Part shown: positions 1 through 8,362 of the stretch, piece by piece | How positions within the stretch are numbered: the first letter of the stretch is position 1 | How the letters are laid out: each line of letters begins with the position of its first letter | NCBI RefSeq assembly: GCF_003862485.1 | Contig: NZ_RRCM01000001.1 | Location: 580,443-644,442 of the forward strand | DNA length: 64,000 bases | Direction of reading: 5' to 3' | DNA from: Lachnoanaerobaculum orale | GTDB taxonomy: Bacteria; Bacillota; Clostridia; Lachnospirales; Lachnospiraceae | Translations under genes and position numbers: made by a program | Notes under the pieces: generated by a model | Database searches by the model: none | What the model was told of the DNA's origin: nothing | What the model saw: the letters and a program-made list of their open reading frames with translations, nothing else

Positions 1-1
1 A

Positions 2-634
2 TTTACAGATGGTGATATTAATATAGAAGTTCAAATCAATCCTGAACTGGAGACCGTTTGGCTGACACAAAAACAAATGGAAGTATTGTTTGATGTTAAA
101 CACGCTACAGTAAGCGAACATATTTCAAATATTATTGCTTCAGGAGAACTGGATGAGACTTCTGTCGGTTTTTCCGACAAAAGTACAGGGGGAAGAAAAC
201 CTAAAATTTATAATTTAGATATGATTTTGTCTGTCGGATATCGAGTTAATTCAAAAAGAGGTATAGCTTTCAGAAAATGGGCAAATAATGTTCTTAAAGA
301 GTATATTTTGAAAGGCTATGCAATCAATGAAAAGCGTCTTCAAGCGCTTAAGAAAACAGTTGATATCCAGTCAAGGATGATTGCAGATGCACTCGATATA
401 GAGGAAAAAGATGTGCTCAGAGCTGTGAATGAATACACGGATGCATTGATTCTTTTGGATCAATATGACCATCAGGCATTAAGTAAGCCGGAGGGAAGTA
501 CTCCGGTATACCGCATCACCTATGAAGATTGTGTTAAGATGGTTTGTCGGATGAAAGATTCTTTTGAAACAGATGTATTTGGCGTAGAAAATAATACAGC
601 AAAAGCACATAGCTTAAAGACTTATAATCTTTAA
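2..634 (+). pseudogene. RhuM-family protein, 5' end off the window, Fic/Doc half missing
   Basis: The open frame runs back to the window edge, so the internal ATG at 77 is not the true start. The visible part has the RhuM signature (a stretch like TVWLTQKQME, then an HTH-like region followed by GYRVNSKRGIAFRKWAN), then the linker usual in RhuM-Fic fusions (LLDQYDH, ITYEDC, MKDSFETDVFG). In the fusion family this linker leads into a Fic/Doc domain with an HPFxxGNGR-type motif. Here the frame instead ends 13 residues later, and those last residues are encoded by the left arm of a transcription terminator. I therefore read it as a 3'-truncated remnant. RhuM proteins are accessory, mobile-element-linked proteins of poorly known function; the N-terminal half may still be made. 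A natural short RhuM variant is possible. Confidence 0.7.
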
Positions 635-649
635 GCTATGTGCTTTTTT
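605..649 (+). terminator. Intrinsic terminator with perfect 15-bp stem
   Basis: The arms at 605-619 and 629-643 (GCACATAGCTTAAAG and its exact complement) flank a 9-base loop and are followed by six T. The stop codon of the RhuM remnant lies in the right arm. The core of the stem recurs in the terminator at 8321-8358. Confidence 0.92.
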
Positions 650-763
650 ATGTGCCTATTTTAACGAAATATATCCAGGCAGATCCATAAAATTTTTTAC
701 GGTTATAATTTAGTTATTTTTATCGGCTATAACAATACCATGAAAATGATGGAGGTTAATCAA

Positions 764-1468
764 ATGAGTATTATATTGGAAACGAAAGGGCTGACAAAAA
801 AATATAAAAATGGGATTGCACTGGATAATGTTTCAATTCAAGTGGAAAAAGGTACGGTATATGGTCTGTTAGGTCCTAACGGTGCCGGGAAATCAACATT
901 ATTGAAAGTCATAACAAGAGCGATTCCAAAAAGCTCGGGTGAAATGATGTTTGAAAATCATCTGTTAGCTGCAGATGATGTAAAGAAAATCGGGGCGATT
1001 ATAGAACATCCTGCTATTTATCCGAATTTAACGGCTTATGAAAATTTAGAGGTTATTACTACTTTACTGAATATTGACAGAAAGAAAATTGATGAAGTAC
1101 TTAGCATGGTTTCATTGATGAATACCGGTAAAAAGTTGGCAAAAGAGTTCTCCCTAGGTATGAAACAAAGACTGGGTATTGCAATGGCACTGATTAACAG
1201 CCCGTCATTACTGATTCTTGACGAACCTACAAACGGGTTAGACCCTGTGGGAATTCAAGAATTAAGAGAACTGATAAAAATGCTTTCAGGTCACGGTATC
1301 ACAATCATACTATCAAGTCATATTTTGAGTGAAGTGGGGCAGATTGCGGATAAAATCGGTATACTTAATAAGGGACATTTAAGTTATGAAGGACAAAATA
1401 CAGATTCGTCTAAGTTGGAAGATTTATTTATGGAAATTATCAGAAAGGATGTGACGAATGATGATTAA
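764..1468 (+). CDS. LanF/BcrA-type ABC transporter ATPase
   Basis: This is the ATP-binding subunit of an ABC-2 exporter of the bacitracin/lantibiotic immunity class, driving removal of antimicrobial peptides from the membrane. Walker A (GPNGAGKS), signature (FSLGMKQR, degenerate as usual in this class), Walker B (LLILDEPTNGLDP) and the switch His (SSH) are all present in 234 residues. I chose the ATG at 764 because GGAGG lies 8 bases upstream; the in-frame ATG at 740 has no such site. It overlaps the following permease by 11 bases and heads a five-gene unit ATPase-permease-permease-regulator-kinase, as in LanFEG-RK or C. difficile CprABC-RK loci. The substrate is inferred, not visible. Confidence 0.88.
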   Translation: MSIILETKGLTKKYKNGIALDNVSIQVEKGTVYGLLGPNGAGKSTLLKVITRAIPKSSGEMMFENHLLAADDVKKIGAIIEHPAIYPNLTAYENLEVITTLLNIDRKKIDEVLSMVSLMNTGKKLAKEFSLGMKQRLGIAMALINSPSLLILDEPTNGLDPVGIQELRELIKMLSGHGITIILSSHILSEVGQIADKIGILNKGHLSYEGQNTDSSKLEDLFMEIIRKDVTNDD

Positions 1469-2216
1469 GATGCTGAAAGCGGAATGGATTAAGGAAAGGA
1501 GAGCTGCCAATTCTACATTAAAATATATAGTACCTGTTATTTTTGTGCTATTTAATCTATTTATGGTCAGTATCATGGGGCAAAGCCCTGTAGGAAGAAG
1601 TTATTTAATGGCTACAGCATTTAATTGGTATCCTGTTCTGATTTTACCTATTGTATTAAGTCTGCTTGTAGTTAATATTGCCGGTAAAGAGAAAGAAGAG
1701 CATATTGCCTTGTTGCAAAGATTGAATATACTTCCGGAAAAGATGTTAATTGCCAAGAACGGAATAGTTATTTTTGAATTATTTACTGTTTTGATATTGT
1801 CATCGACAGGAATATATTTAATAGGTAGATTTTTATTACATGAGGAGATTAGTCTTAAAATCATGATAGCAGCTACCTGTTGTTTATTTATTGGGAGTTT
1901 GCCGATAGTTGCTTTATCTTTTTTTATTTACAAATTATTTCATAAAAGGTTTTTAGTGATTTTAATTAATTTTATATTTACCTTTCCGTCGGCAATTATT
2001 GCTGTAACCTCGTATTGGAAATTTTTCCCTTGGGATTATAATTTACGTATACTATGTCCGATTATTGAGGTTCATCCTAACGGCACTTTTTTGGAAAAAT
2101 CATCGCCTTTAACATCTATGAACGCAGTATATGTCGGATTAGTGTTAAGTGTCATGGTGTATATCATAATAACATTTATAAATATAGTGATGGAAAGAGG
2201 AAAAGGTCATGATTAA
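1458..2216 (+). CDS. Lantibiotic-immunity type ABC permease (MutE/EpiE-like)
   Basis: A 252-residue protein with about six hydrophobic segments and a short cytoplasmic lead (KAEWIKERRAANSTLKY), which is typical of the EpiE/MutE permeases that pair with a LanF ATPase. It starts inside the ATPase gene and its stop overlaps the start of the second permease at 2209, so the three are translationally coupled. Position and size make it the first of two non-identical membrane subunits. No catalytic residues are expected. Confidence 0.8.
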   Translation: MMIKMLKAEWIKERRAANSTLKYIVPVIFVLFNLFMVSIMGQSPVGRSYLMATAFNWYPVLILPIVLSLLVVNIAGKEKEEHIALLQRLNILPEKMLIAKNGIVIFELFTVLILSSTGIYLIGRFLLHEEISLKIMIAATCCLFIGSLPIVALSFFIYKLFHKRFLVILINFIFTFPSAIIAVTSYWKFFPWDYNLRILCPIIEVHPNGTFLEKSSPLTSMNAVYVGLVLSVMVYIIITFINIVMERGKGHD

Positions 2217-2940
2217 TATTTTAAAGTCTTATCTGATAAGAACCAAAAGAACACCGGTCAGAATGGTAATTATCTTGTGTCCGTTAATTTTTACCGGTCT
2301 TTTTATTGTATATCTTTTAAGTGCAACAGGTTTAAAAGAAGTAGAGCTTGCCTACTTTTTTGGAGCTTATACGATTTTAGCAGGCTTTTCTGTCAGCTTT
2401 TTAATTCCCATGTTATATGAAAGCGATAAAAAAGCCGGGAACTATGCCAATGATTTGAGAATAGGGATTTGTCGAAAAAAATTGTTTTTTGTAAGATTTA
2501 TCTTTATCTTTATTTTATTAATGGCTATTGAAGGTATAGCAATCTTACCGTTTATATTGTTTTTACACTTTTATGGAATCAATATTCAAATATTGGATTT
2601 GACAGTTTATGGTATGATCGGGTCTGTGGGATTGATTAGTATGGTACCTGTTTATCAATTTTTAAGTTTAAAATTCAATTATACAGGCTCTATTTTGGCA
2701 GGTACTATTTTCACTTTGGCTGCCGTTCTTTTAGGCACAACGGATTTAGGAACCGGTATATGGTATTACTTTCCGTTTGTGTATCCGATAAGACTTATAT
2801 ATGGATATGTCAGTGGACTCTTCAATGTAGATACTGTTATTTTTTACCTTTTTATATCTTTGTTGCTCTCATTTGTAAGTGTGGGAATATTTTCATTTTG
2901 GTATAATAGTTGGGACGGAATAAGTGAAATGGAGGAATAA
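2209..2940 (+). CDS. Lantibiotic-immunity type ABC permease (MutG/EpiG-like)
   Basis: This is the second, divergent membrane subunit of the exporter, with 243 residues and six predicted membrane helices. The N-terminus (SYLIRTKRTPVRMV) and the loop containing YESDKKAGNYAND match the EpiG/MutG style, in which the equivalent loop follows the second helix. It overlaps the preceding permease by 8 bases and is followed after 5 bases by the response regulator, so sensor and exporter share one transcript. Confidence 0.8.
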   Translation: MINILKSYLIRTKRTPVRMVIILCPLIFTGLFIVYLLSATGLKEVELAYFFGAYTILAGFSVSFLIPMLYESDKKAGNYANDLRIGICRKKLFFVRFIFIFILLMAIEGIAILPFILFLHFYGINIQILDLTVYGMIGSVGLISMVPVYQFLSLKFNYTGSILAGTIFTLAAVLLGTTDLGTGIWYYFPFVYPIRLIYGYVSGLFNVDTVIFYLFISLLLSFVSVGIFSFWYNSWDGISEMEE

Positions 2941-2945
2941 AAGGT

Positions 2946-3614
2946 ATGAATCTTCTCATAATAGATGATGACAAAGATTTGCTAAAATTATTAAAGCTAA
3001 CCTTTGAGAAAGAATATAATGTTGTTATTTGTGATTCGGCACTGAAAATCCGGCCAAGTGATTTATGTAAATATGACTTGATTATTCTTGATATAATGAT
3101 GGAAGAAATGTCGGGTTTTGAATTTTTGACTAAATACAGAAATATGATAGATATTCCTATTATTTTACTTACAGCGAAAGATTTTGAAAAAGATAAAGTC
3201 GAAGGATTTGCACTAGGGGCAGATGATTATGTGACAAAACCGTTTTCTCTTGCTGAAATTAGAGCAAGGATAGCAGCACATATCAGACGAGAAAATAGAG
3301 AAAAACATTCAAAACTTATAGATTATCCGATATCTTGTGATTTGCTTTCAAAAAAAATTTATTTTGATAATGAAAAGATAAGTTTTACAAATAGCGAATA
3401 TGAAATTTGTGAGTTCTTATTAAAAAATAAAAATCAAGTATTTTCGAAAGAAAAAATTTATACGGAAATTTATGGCTATGACAAGGAAGGTGACAGTTCT
3501 ACAACGATTACCGAAAGAATCAAATTAATAAGAAGTAAATTTGAGCCATATTATATAAATCCTATAAAAACAGTTTGGGGAGTTGGTTATCAGTGGGAAA
3601 TAAAAAAAGTTTAA
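2946..3614 (+). CDS. OmpR/PhoB-family response regulator
   Basis: Receiver domain in residues 1-115 with the acidic pocket (IDDD), the phospho-acceptor Asp in LIILDIMM, the Thr in LLTAKD and the Lys in YVTKPF. A winged-helix DNA-binding domain follows (FTNSEYEICEFLL, then VWGVGYQWE). At 222 residues it is full length. Its gene neighbours indicate control of the upstream exporter in response to peptide stress, as in NisR or CprR. The last 22 bases overlap the kinase gene if the kinase starts at 3593. Confidence 0.92.
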   Translation: MNLLIIDDDKDLLKLLKLTFEKEYNVVICDSALKIRPSDLCKYDLIILDIMMEEMSGFEFLTKYRNMIDIPIILLTAKDFEKDKVEGFALGADDYVTKPFSLAEIRARIAAHIRRENREKHSKLIDYPISCDLLSKKIYFDNEKISFTNSEYEICEFLLKNKNQVFSKEKIYTEIYGYDKEGDSSTTITERIKLIRSKFEPYYINPIKTVWGVGYQWEIKKV

Positions 3615-4936
3615 GATATTTAATCAGCAAATACGCAATTATGGAGTTGGTATATACTTTATTTATCATTTTGCTGTTTTATGTCGGATTAAATGTATTA
3701 TTAAATACCGGAGTAGTATATCCGGCTAACTATGCTGACATTCAGTCGGAAAAAGTGGAAGCAGGTTTTCAAACAGAAGATTGGACAACGGCTGAAATAC
3801 CATATTATTATGATTTTTTATATTTGAAAGACGGGAAAATAATAGAAAATACCATTGATAAAAAATATGATGATTTAGTAAAGGAAGCCATAAAAAACGG
3901 AAAGGCAACAAGCGATGAGGTTATAGGCTCAAATATTTTTAAAGCTTATACTATAGGAAATAGACAACTGGTAATAAGATACAGAGTTAATGCTATATTT
4001 GCCAGTGAAAAGCTTTATAGACTCTTTGAAAATTTCGAGTGTGGATATATTGTCCTGATACTAATTATTTGGTTTTTGGGATTCGCTTTGTTTCTCATTC
4101 GCTCATCAAATATATTAAAAAGGGAAATCCACAAAATTGCGATGGCTAATGATAACATCAGTCGTATGGATTTGGATTATGAGAGAGAATATTCTAAGTA
4201 TAAAGAAATAGATGGAGTACTGGTTTCGATTGATGTACTGGCTAAAAATCTAAAAAAGTCTCTTGGTGAGCAATGGGATATGCAAGTTAAGCAAAAAGAG
4301 TTGGTGGAACAGCTTACCCATGACATAAGAACACCGATAACACTGATTAAAGGAAATTTAGAACTATTAAAAGAAGAGCATAGTGATTTATCTTCTGAAA
4401 GATTTGCAGATATTTCAAACGGTATTGACAGACTGGAAAAGTATATTGATAAATTGAAAAAATTTTCTTATACAATGGAAGGAAGAAAAGATGTTGTAAG
4501 TAATGAAGTGATTTTATATTGGATTGAGATAATGTCCGGTATATGTAGGTTAAACGGTTTGAATTTGGAAGTAATAAAAAGTGACTGTAGTAATATTAAG
4601 CTGGATAAAGAGGAAGTAGCTGTAGCTCTGCAAAATATAGTTACCAACGCGGTTGAATATTCTAAAAAAGGTTCTAAAATAACGGTAGAGTTTAAAGATG
4701 AACCTGAAGAGTTTATTTTGACAGTCAGAGATGAAGGAACAGGTTTTAATAAAGACTTATTACCTTTACTTACAGAAAAATTCATTTCCGGAAAAGTAAA
4801 AGATAAGTCTAATAAACATGGTTTAGGCTTATGGGTAGTAAAGAATATTGTCTCGGAAAATAACGGCAACTTGTATTTGAAAAATTATACAGGAGTGACT
4901 GCAGGGGCTGAGGTTAAAATGGTATTTAATAAATGA
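3593..4936 (+). CDS. Sensor histidine kinase, NisK/CprK-like
   Basis: Two membrane helices (about residues 17-37 and 145-165) flank a roughly 105-residue external sensor domain. The transmitter follows with H-box LTHDIRTP, N-box NIVTNAVEYS, G1 DEGTGF and G2 HGLGLWVV, so all catalytic boxes look intact. There is no clear HAMP domain. I prefer a GTG start at 3593, preceded by GGGGAG, over the TTG at 3575; either overlaps the regulator gene. No lantibiotic precursor or modification gene is present, which suggests sensing of foreign peptides rather than self-immunity. Confidence 0.88.
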   Translation: MGNKKSLRYLISKYAIMELVYTLFIILLFYVGLNVLLNTGVVYPANYADIQSEKVEAGFQTEDWTTAEIPYYYDFLYLKDGKIIENTIDKKYDDLVKEAIKNGKATSDEVIGSNIFKAYTIGNRQLVIRYRVNAIFASEKLYRLFENFECGYIVLILIIWFLGFALFLIRSSNILKREIHKIAMANDNISRMDLDYEREYSKYKEIDGVLVSIDVLAKNLKKSLGEQWDMQVKQKELVEQLTHDIRTPITLIKGNLELLKEEHSDLSSERFADISNGIDRLEKYIDKLKKFSYTMEGRKDVVSNEVILYWIEIMSGICRLNGLNLEVIKSDCSNIKLDKEEVAVALQNIVTNAVEYSKKGSKITVEFKDEPEEFILTVRDEGTGFNKDLLPLLTEKFISGKVKDKSNKHGLGLWVVKNIVSENNGNLYLKNYTGVTAGAEVKMVFNK

Positions 4937-4991
4937 TTGAAGAATAATTACGGTTAAGGATACCCTTTTCCAATAAGAGTAAGGAGGATAA

Positions 4992-5561
4992 ATGAACGAA
5001 TTTAATAAGTACAAATTATTAAGCGAAGGTAAAGCATTTGGAGATAGAGCTAAAATTGCTTTAGTATTACTTGATAGCAACACAGCTTATGAAGAACTAA
5101 AGGTGGAAGGTGCACAAACTTCAGTTGCCGGAAGTTATAGCTGTGTCGGTGGAGATCCGGCTTCAATACTTGAAATGATAACGATAGAGTTGATATGCCG
5201 CAATCCTCGTGATACCTGGTATTTGCCTGACAATGTAAAATTTTGGGACAGGAGATTTGGCAGTTTGTTTGAAACAAAGTTCTTTTGTTATGATGACGAT
5301 GTAGAAACTTGGAGCAAAATACTGAATAAATTCTTTATAAAGCTGCAGTGGATGCCTAAAAGAGAAGATTACAGTTCAACAAAAAGTTATAATAATGCCT
5401 GGGGATATTTTGCAGAGCTTTTAGCGGTAGTAAAAGAAAACAATCATCCTGAATTTAATGTTTATTATGAGATTGCTACCGGGAAAGGTATGAGTGATTC
5501 AGTATTTGAAAGAAAGCTAAAAGAGCTGGCAGAATTAAAACAGTCATTTGAAAAAGGGTAA
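4992..5561 (+). CDS. Hypothetical protein, 189 aa
   Basis: A good AAGGAGG site lies 6 bases before the ATG, and a strong terminator follows the stop, so it is a real gene. The protein is soluble, has no signal peptide, and is rich in aromatic residues (WYLPDNVKFWDRRF, a Trp/Tyr-rich centre). I do not recognise the family. It lies between a peptide-resistance locus and an SMI1/KNR4 immunity-type gene, so an accessory or defensive role is possible but is only inferred. Confidence 0.6.
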   Translation: MNEFNKYKLLSEGKAFGDRAKIALVLLDSNTAYEELKVEGAQTSVAGSYSCVGGDPASILEMITIELICRNPRDTWYLPDNVKFWDRRFGSLFETKFFCYDDDVETWSKILNKFFIKLQWMPKREDYSSTKSYNNAWGYFAELLAVVKENNHPEFNVYYEIATGKGMSDSVFERKLKELAELKQSFEKG

Positions 5562-5577
5562 ATATTATCATTTAATT

Positions 5578-5610
5578 AAGCCGACAGAGTTTAAATTCTG
5601 GCGGCTTTTT
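5578..5610 (+). terminator. Intrinsic terminator, probably shared by convergent genes
   Basis: The stem AAGCCG-a-CAGA pairs with TCTG-g-CGGCTT (one A/G bulge pair), followed by five T. It lies between the convergent genes ending at 5561 (+) and 5618 (-). Confidence 0.8.
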
Positions 5611-5617
5611 GAAAATT

Positions 5618-6127
5618 TTACTCAATTTCCCCTGAGGCTCTAAGCCCCAATATAAATTCTTCAAAGTTAGATGCAAGTATAATTATCTCGAAATCATCTT
5701 CTTGTATACATATTGATACCTTCGGTTCTCCGTCTTTGCCACAATCTCTGTAGTCTAAATATATCATTTCATGTCCACCTGAGATTGTATCGGCAATAAT
5801 AACACCTACATTTCTTGGATATTCCCATTCATCATGCCAAAACTCATTTCCGAATTTTCCAAATAAGGAATCTTCTTTTTCTTCCGATATACTGTAGAAT
5901 TCCTCTACATCAACACGGTACCTATTCTTTTCATCAAACCAGACATTTTTATTGGGTTTACCACCGTTTTGTGTTTTCATAAGCTCTATATATGATTTCG
6001 GTAACTTAACGCCCAGTCTTTTTTCAGCTTCTTGCACCATCTCATCTGTTAAATTCTCTCCGGTACAGACTTTATTTATATACTCACTTTCCTTCCAAAA
6101 ACTTTTAAAGTCAATATTATCAAACAT
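5618..6127 (-). CDS. SMI1/KNR4 family protein
   Basis: The SMI1/KNR4 (SUKH) pattern is clear: an N-terminal helix, then AEKRLGVKLPKSYIELMKTQNGG, the aromatic segment FGNEFWHDEWEYP, and GGHEMIYLDYRD near the C-terminus, in 169 residues. In bacteria this superfamily is best known as immunity proteins against polymorphic toxins, and also as orphan regulators. No toxin gene is adjacent, so it may be an orphan immunity gene. It is a single-gene unit opposite its neighbours. Confidence 0.85.
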   Translation of the reverse strand: MFDNIDFKSFWKESEYINKVCTGENLTDEMVQEAEKRLGVKLPKSYIELMKTQNGGKPNKNVWFDEKNRYRVDVEEFYSISEEKEDSLFGKFGNEFWHDEWEYPRNVGVIIADTISGGHEMIYLDYRDCGKDGEPKVSICIQEDDFEIIILASNFEEFILGLRASGEIE

Positions 6128-6240
6128 TGTTGATCCCCACTTTTTTCAAACTTGAATTAACTTATCAACTTATATTATAATCATGTTTAGCAATTAAAGT
6201 AAATATTAATAAAGATAAATCCTACCTAGGGGAGGTTTTA

Positions 6241-6669
6241 ATGAGTGAAAATGGACTTATGGATTTGAAAAAATATATGATAAAGCTGATTGAACATTTA
6301 GGCAATGAAAATATTGTTACAGGTGTAAGTGCAAATGATTTAGGTAGTAAAACATTTGATGAGTTGGTTATTTTACTGAGAGATACACTCAAAGAAGAAT
6401 ACCCGAAGACAAAGTTGAAAAGAATTATGAAAAGCGTTCATTATGCAAACGGTTTTAGTGATTCGGATTTGAAACAAAGTGCATTTATACTTGATGAAAT
6501 TGAACAGTATCTTTGTATAAACAAATTTCTTAATCATGATAAGTCGGTTAAGTATTTTAATAAGCGTATAGTATCAAACGAGTTTGAAATAAATCCACAA
6601 AATATGGTTTTGCTTATGATAGAAAGTTTACTTTGCAGTAAGGGTAAGTATAAAATTATAAGAATTTAG
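6241..6669 (+). CDS. Hypothetical protein, 142 aa, paired with a HEPN gene
   Basis: Preceded by a strong GGGGAGG site and followed after 8 bases by the HEPN-domain gene. The sequence looks all-helical and charged (DELVILLRDTLKEEYPKTKLKRI), with no membrane segment, and no known motif was recognised. The tight spacing suggests it acts with the HEPN protein, for example as partner or antitoxin, but nothing in the sequence proves that. Confidence 0.55.
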   Translation: MSENGLMDLKKYMIKLIEHLGNENIVTGVSANDLGSKTFDELVILLRDTLKEEYPKTKLKRIMKSVHYANGFSDSDLKQSAFILDEIEQYLCINKFLNHDKSVKYFNKRIVSNEFEINPQNMVLLMIESLLCSKGKYKIIRI

Positions 6670-6677
6670 GAGAATAT

Positions 6678-7187
6678 ATGTATTTAGGTAATCGAAAGTT
6701 TTTGAAGGATTCTATAGAAGTTGCACATGAGTATCTTAAAACTGCTATGCAGGATGAAAAATCTGCGGTTATACTTGAGAGCAGGGAGCTTTATAATCAG
6801 GCTGCGTATTTTTATGTGCAGGCTATGGAAAAACAAATTAAAGCAAAAATTGCTCAGATTGTTGATGTGACAAATGCTTACTATAAGGAAATGATAAAAA
6901 AGACTATCGGGCATTCACTTGACAAGTCAATTGAGATATTGGTGCAGATATACGGCAAAGGTAATGCTATGGTTGAGGACAGGCTGAGAGAACAGCTGAT
7001 TACAAAGGTTCTAGAGGATATCAAATTCTCGGCACTTCACAATAAAACCAGATATCCGGATTTTGATGAGAATAAGAAAAAATATGCTGTAATAGAGATG
7101 GCCAAGATAGATTGTGTGGAGCTTGCAAAAATGCTCAAAGCACTTAAGCAATACTTAACGGACTTGGAAAGATATACTGACTTATAG
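6678..7187 (+). CDS. HEPN-domain protein
   Basis: 169 residues. The helix ELYNQAAYFYVQAMEKQIKAKI resembles the HEPN core helix (NRAYYAAFHAxEKALKA), and the late motif LHNKTRYPDF matches the RYPD that closes many HEPN domains. HEPN proteins are helical, often RNA-binding or RNase-like, and usually paired with nucleotidyltransferase antitoxins. The classical RxxxxH RNase motif is not evident, so this may be a non-catalytic HEPN. It follows the 142-aa gene by 8 bases. Confidence 0.65.
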   Translation: MYLGNRKFLKDSIEVAHEYLKTAMQDEKSAVILESRELYNQAAYFYVQAMEKQIKAKIAQIVDVTNAYYKEMIKKTIGHSLDKSIEILVQIYGKGNAMVEDRLREQLITKVLEDIKFSALHNKTRYPDFDENKKKYAVIEMAKIDCVELAKMLKALKQYLTDLERYTDL

Positions 7188-7216
7188 GAACGGAATGATT
7201 ACGGTTGGTAAAAAAT

Positions 7217-7477
7217 ATGTGTGATTATTGTTCAGATATTAAAAAGACAGAATACTTTTCCTCGCCCAAACTATATGAAGAAACCATAGAGTATATTAAA
7301 GATCTGGTTGAAAACAGGGGTTTTATAGTAGTTGAGGAAAGTTGCAAATTAGGGGAACATATAAAAGACGGACATTGGATTGATGATATAATTTACCATG
7401 TGATAAAATGTCCGAAATGTGGGAAGAAATTTACCTGCACTGTAAATACATATAGAGGTGGCGGGTCTTTTAAATAA
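7217..7477 (+). CDS. Small two-CxxC zinc-ribbon-like protein
   Basis: 86 residues with a CDYC pair at the N-terminus and a CPKCGKKF pair near the C-terminus, consistent with one zinc site. The ATG at 7217 places the first pair directly after the start; the TTG at 7205 is less likely. The gene lies in a co-directional run and ends 10 bases before fluC. The family is not recognised. Confidence 0.5.
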   Translation: MCDYCSDIKKTEYFSSPKLYEETIEYIKDLVENRGFIVVEESCKLGEHIKDGHWIDDIIYHVIKCPKCGKKFTCTVNTYRGGGSFK

Positions 7478-7487
7478 AGGAGGAATT

Positions 7488-7856
7488 ATGAGTTTTTTAT
7501 TTGTGGCACTTGGTGGAGCTATAGGAGCAATGGCGAGATATGCGATAAGTCTTATACCGGTTAAAACAGGATTTCCGATACTTACACTTATTACAAATAT
7601 AGCAGGTGCGATATTGATCGGTTTTATTGTCGGGTTTACAAGTAACAAGGATAATATATCGGGTAATACCGTGCTGTTTTGGAAGACGGGTGTATGCGGC
7701 GGATTCACTACATTTTCAACATTCTCACTTGAGGCGTTTAACTTGCTTGATAATAAGCAATATACATCAGGCGGATTATATATTGTATTAAGTGTTGTAT
7801 GCTGTATATTCGGTATCTTATGCGGAAAGAGGTTGGCTTCGGTGGTAAAGTTATAA
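7488..7856 (+). CDS. fluC: Fluoride channel FluC (CrcB)
   Basis: 122 residues with four hydrophobic helices. The family motifs are present: GGAIGAMARY near the start, the conserved Asn in TNIAGA, and GGFTTFSTF in the third helix, which lines the fluoride pore. FluC works as a dual-topology dimer exporting fluoride; many genomes have two paralogues, but only one gene is here. AGGAGG lies just before the ATG at 7488. I looked for a fluoride riboswitch directly upstream and saw none. Confidence 0.92.
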   Translation: MSFLFVALGGAIGAMARYAISLIPVKTGFPILTLITNIAGAILIGFIVGFTSNKDNISGNTVLFWKTGVCGGFTTFSTFSLEAFNLLDNKQYTSGGLYIVLSVVCCIFGILCGKRLASVVKL

Positions 7857-7886
7857 AAATATAATATAACGGTGGAGGAGTAAGAT

Positions 7887-8315
7887 ATGCTGTTGGATGC
7901 AGAAAGATATGCAAGTGTTATCGAATACGGTAAGGACGCAGTAACTAAAATCAACGAAGGCAATTTAAAAGAGGGATTTGAAAGTGCAGATAAAGGCTGG
8001 AGTGCATTCCCGGAGTCCGGAGCCAAGTGGAATCAGGGCTATGGGTATGCCAAATCTTTCTTTAATAAAGCTATTGAAAATAATGATTTGGTAAATGCCA
8101 AAATATGGCTTGAAAGAATGACTGAAAATAATGATAACCTACATAATTTTGATGAAGAATTGGAGCATATGAAGGGAAAGTATGCATATGAAAGCGGTGA
8201 GCTCGATAAGGCGTTTGAAATATGGCAGAAACTTGTAAAGATAAAGGCGGTAAGTTACAGATACTTTGAATATGACGATCCAAAGTACAAGGAATTTTAT
8301 AAGTCTAGGAAATAA
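7887..8315 (+). CDS. TPR-like hypothetical protein, 142 aa
   Basis: A soluble helical protein with tetratricopeptide-like spacing: FNKAIENNDLVNAKIWLERM and YAYESGELDKAFEIWQKL look like two helix-turn-helix units. It begins after GGAGG and ends just before a terminator. Its neighbours give no clear function. It may act as a small protein-protein adaptor, but that is inference. Confidence 0.55.
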   Translation: MLLDAERYASVIEYGKDAVTKINEGNLKEGFESADKGWSAFPESGAKWNQGYGYAKSFFNKAIENNDLVNAKIWLERMTENNDNLHNFDEELEHMKGKYAYESGELDKAFEIWQKLVKIKAVSYRYFEYDDPKYKEFYKSRK

Positions 8316-8320
8316 AATAT

Positions 8321-8358
8321 AAAGCACATAGCTTAAAAAATTCTGCTATGTGCTTTTT
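8321..8358 (+). terminator. Intrinsic terminator, repeat of the 605-649 stem
   Basis: AAAGCACATAGC at 8321-8332 pairs with GCTATGTGCTTT at 8345-8356, with a 12-base loop and a T run. It also lies 5 bases beyond the end of the minus-strand ABC gene, so it may serve both strands. The stem is almost the same as that at 605-649. Confidence 0.85.
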
Positions 8359-8362
8359 AATT

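Noticed and set aside
7400-7488. Fluoride riboswitch upstream of fluC
   Set aside because: The region before fluC is coding for the zinc-ribbon protein, and the conserved riboswitch pattern is not seen.
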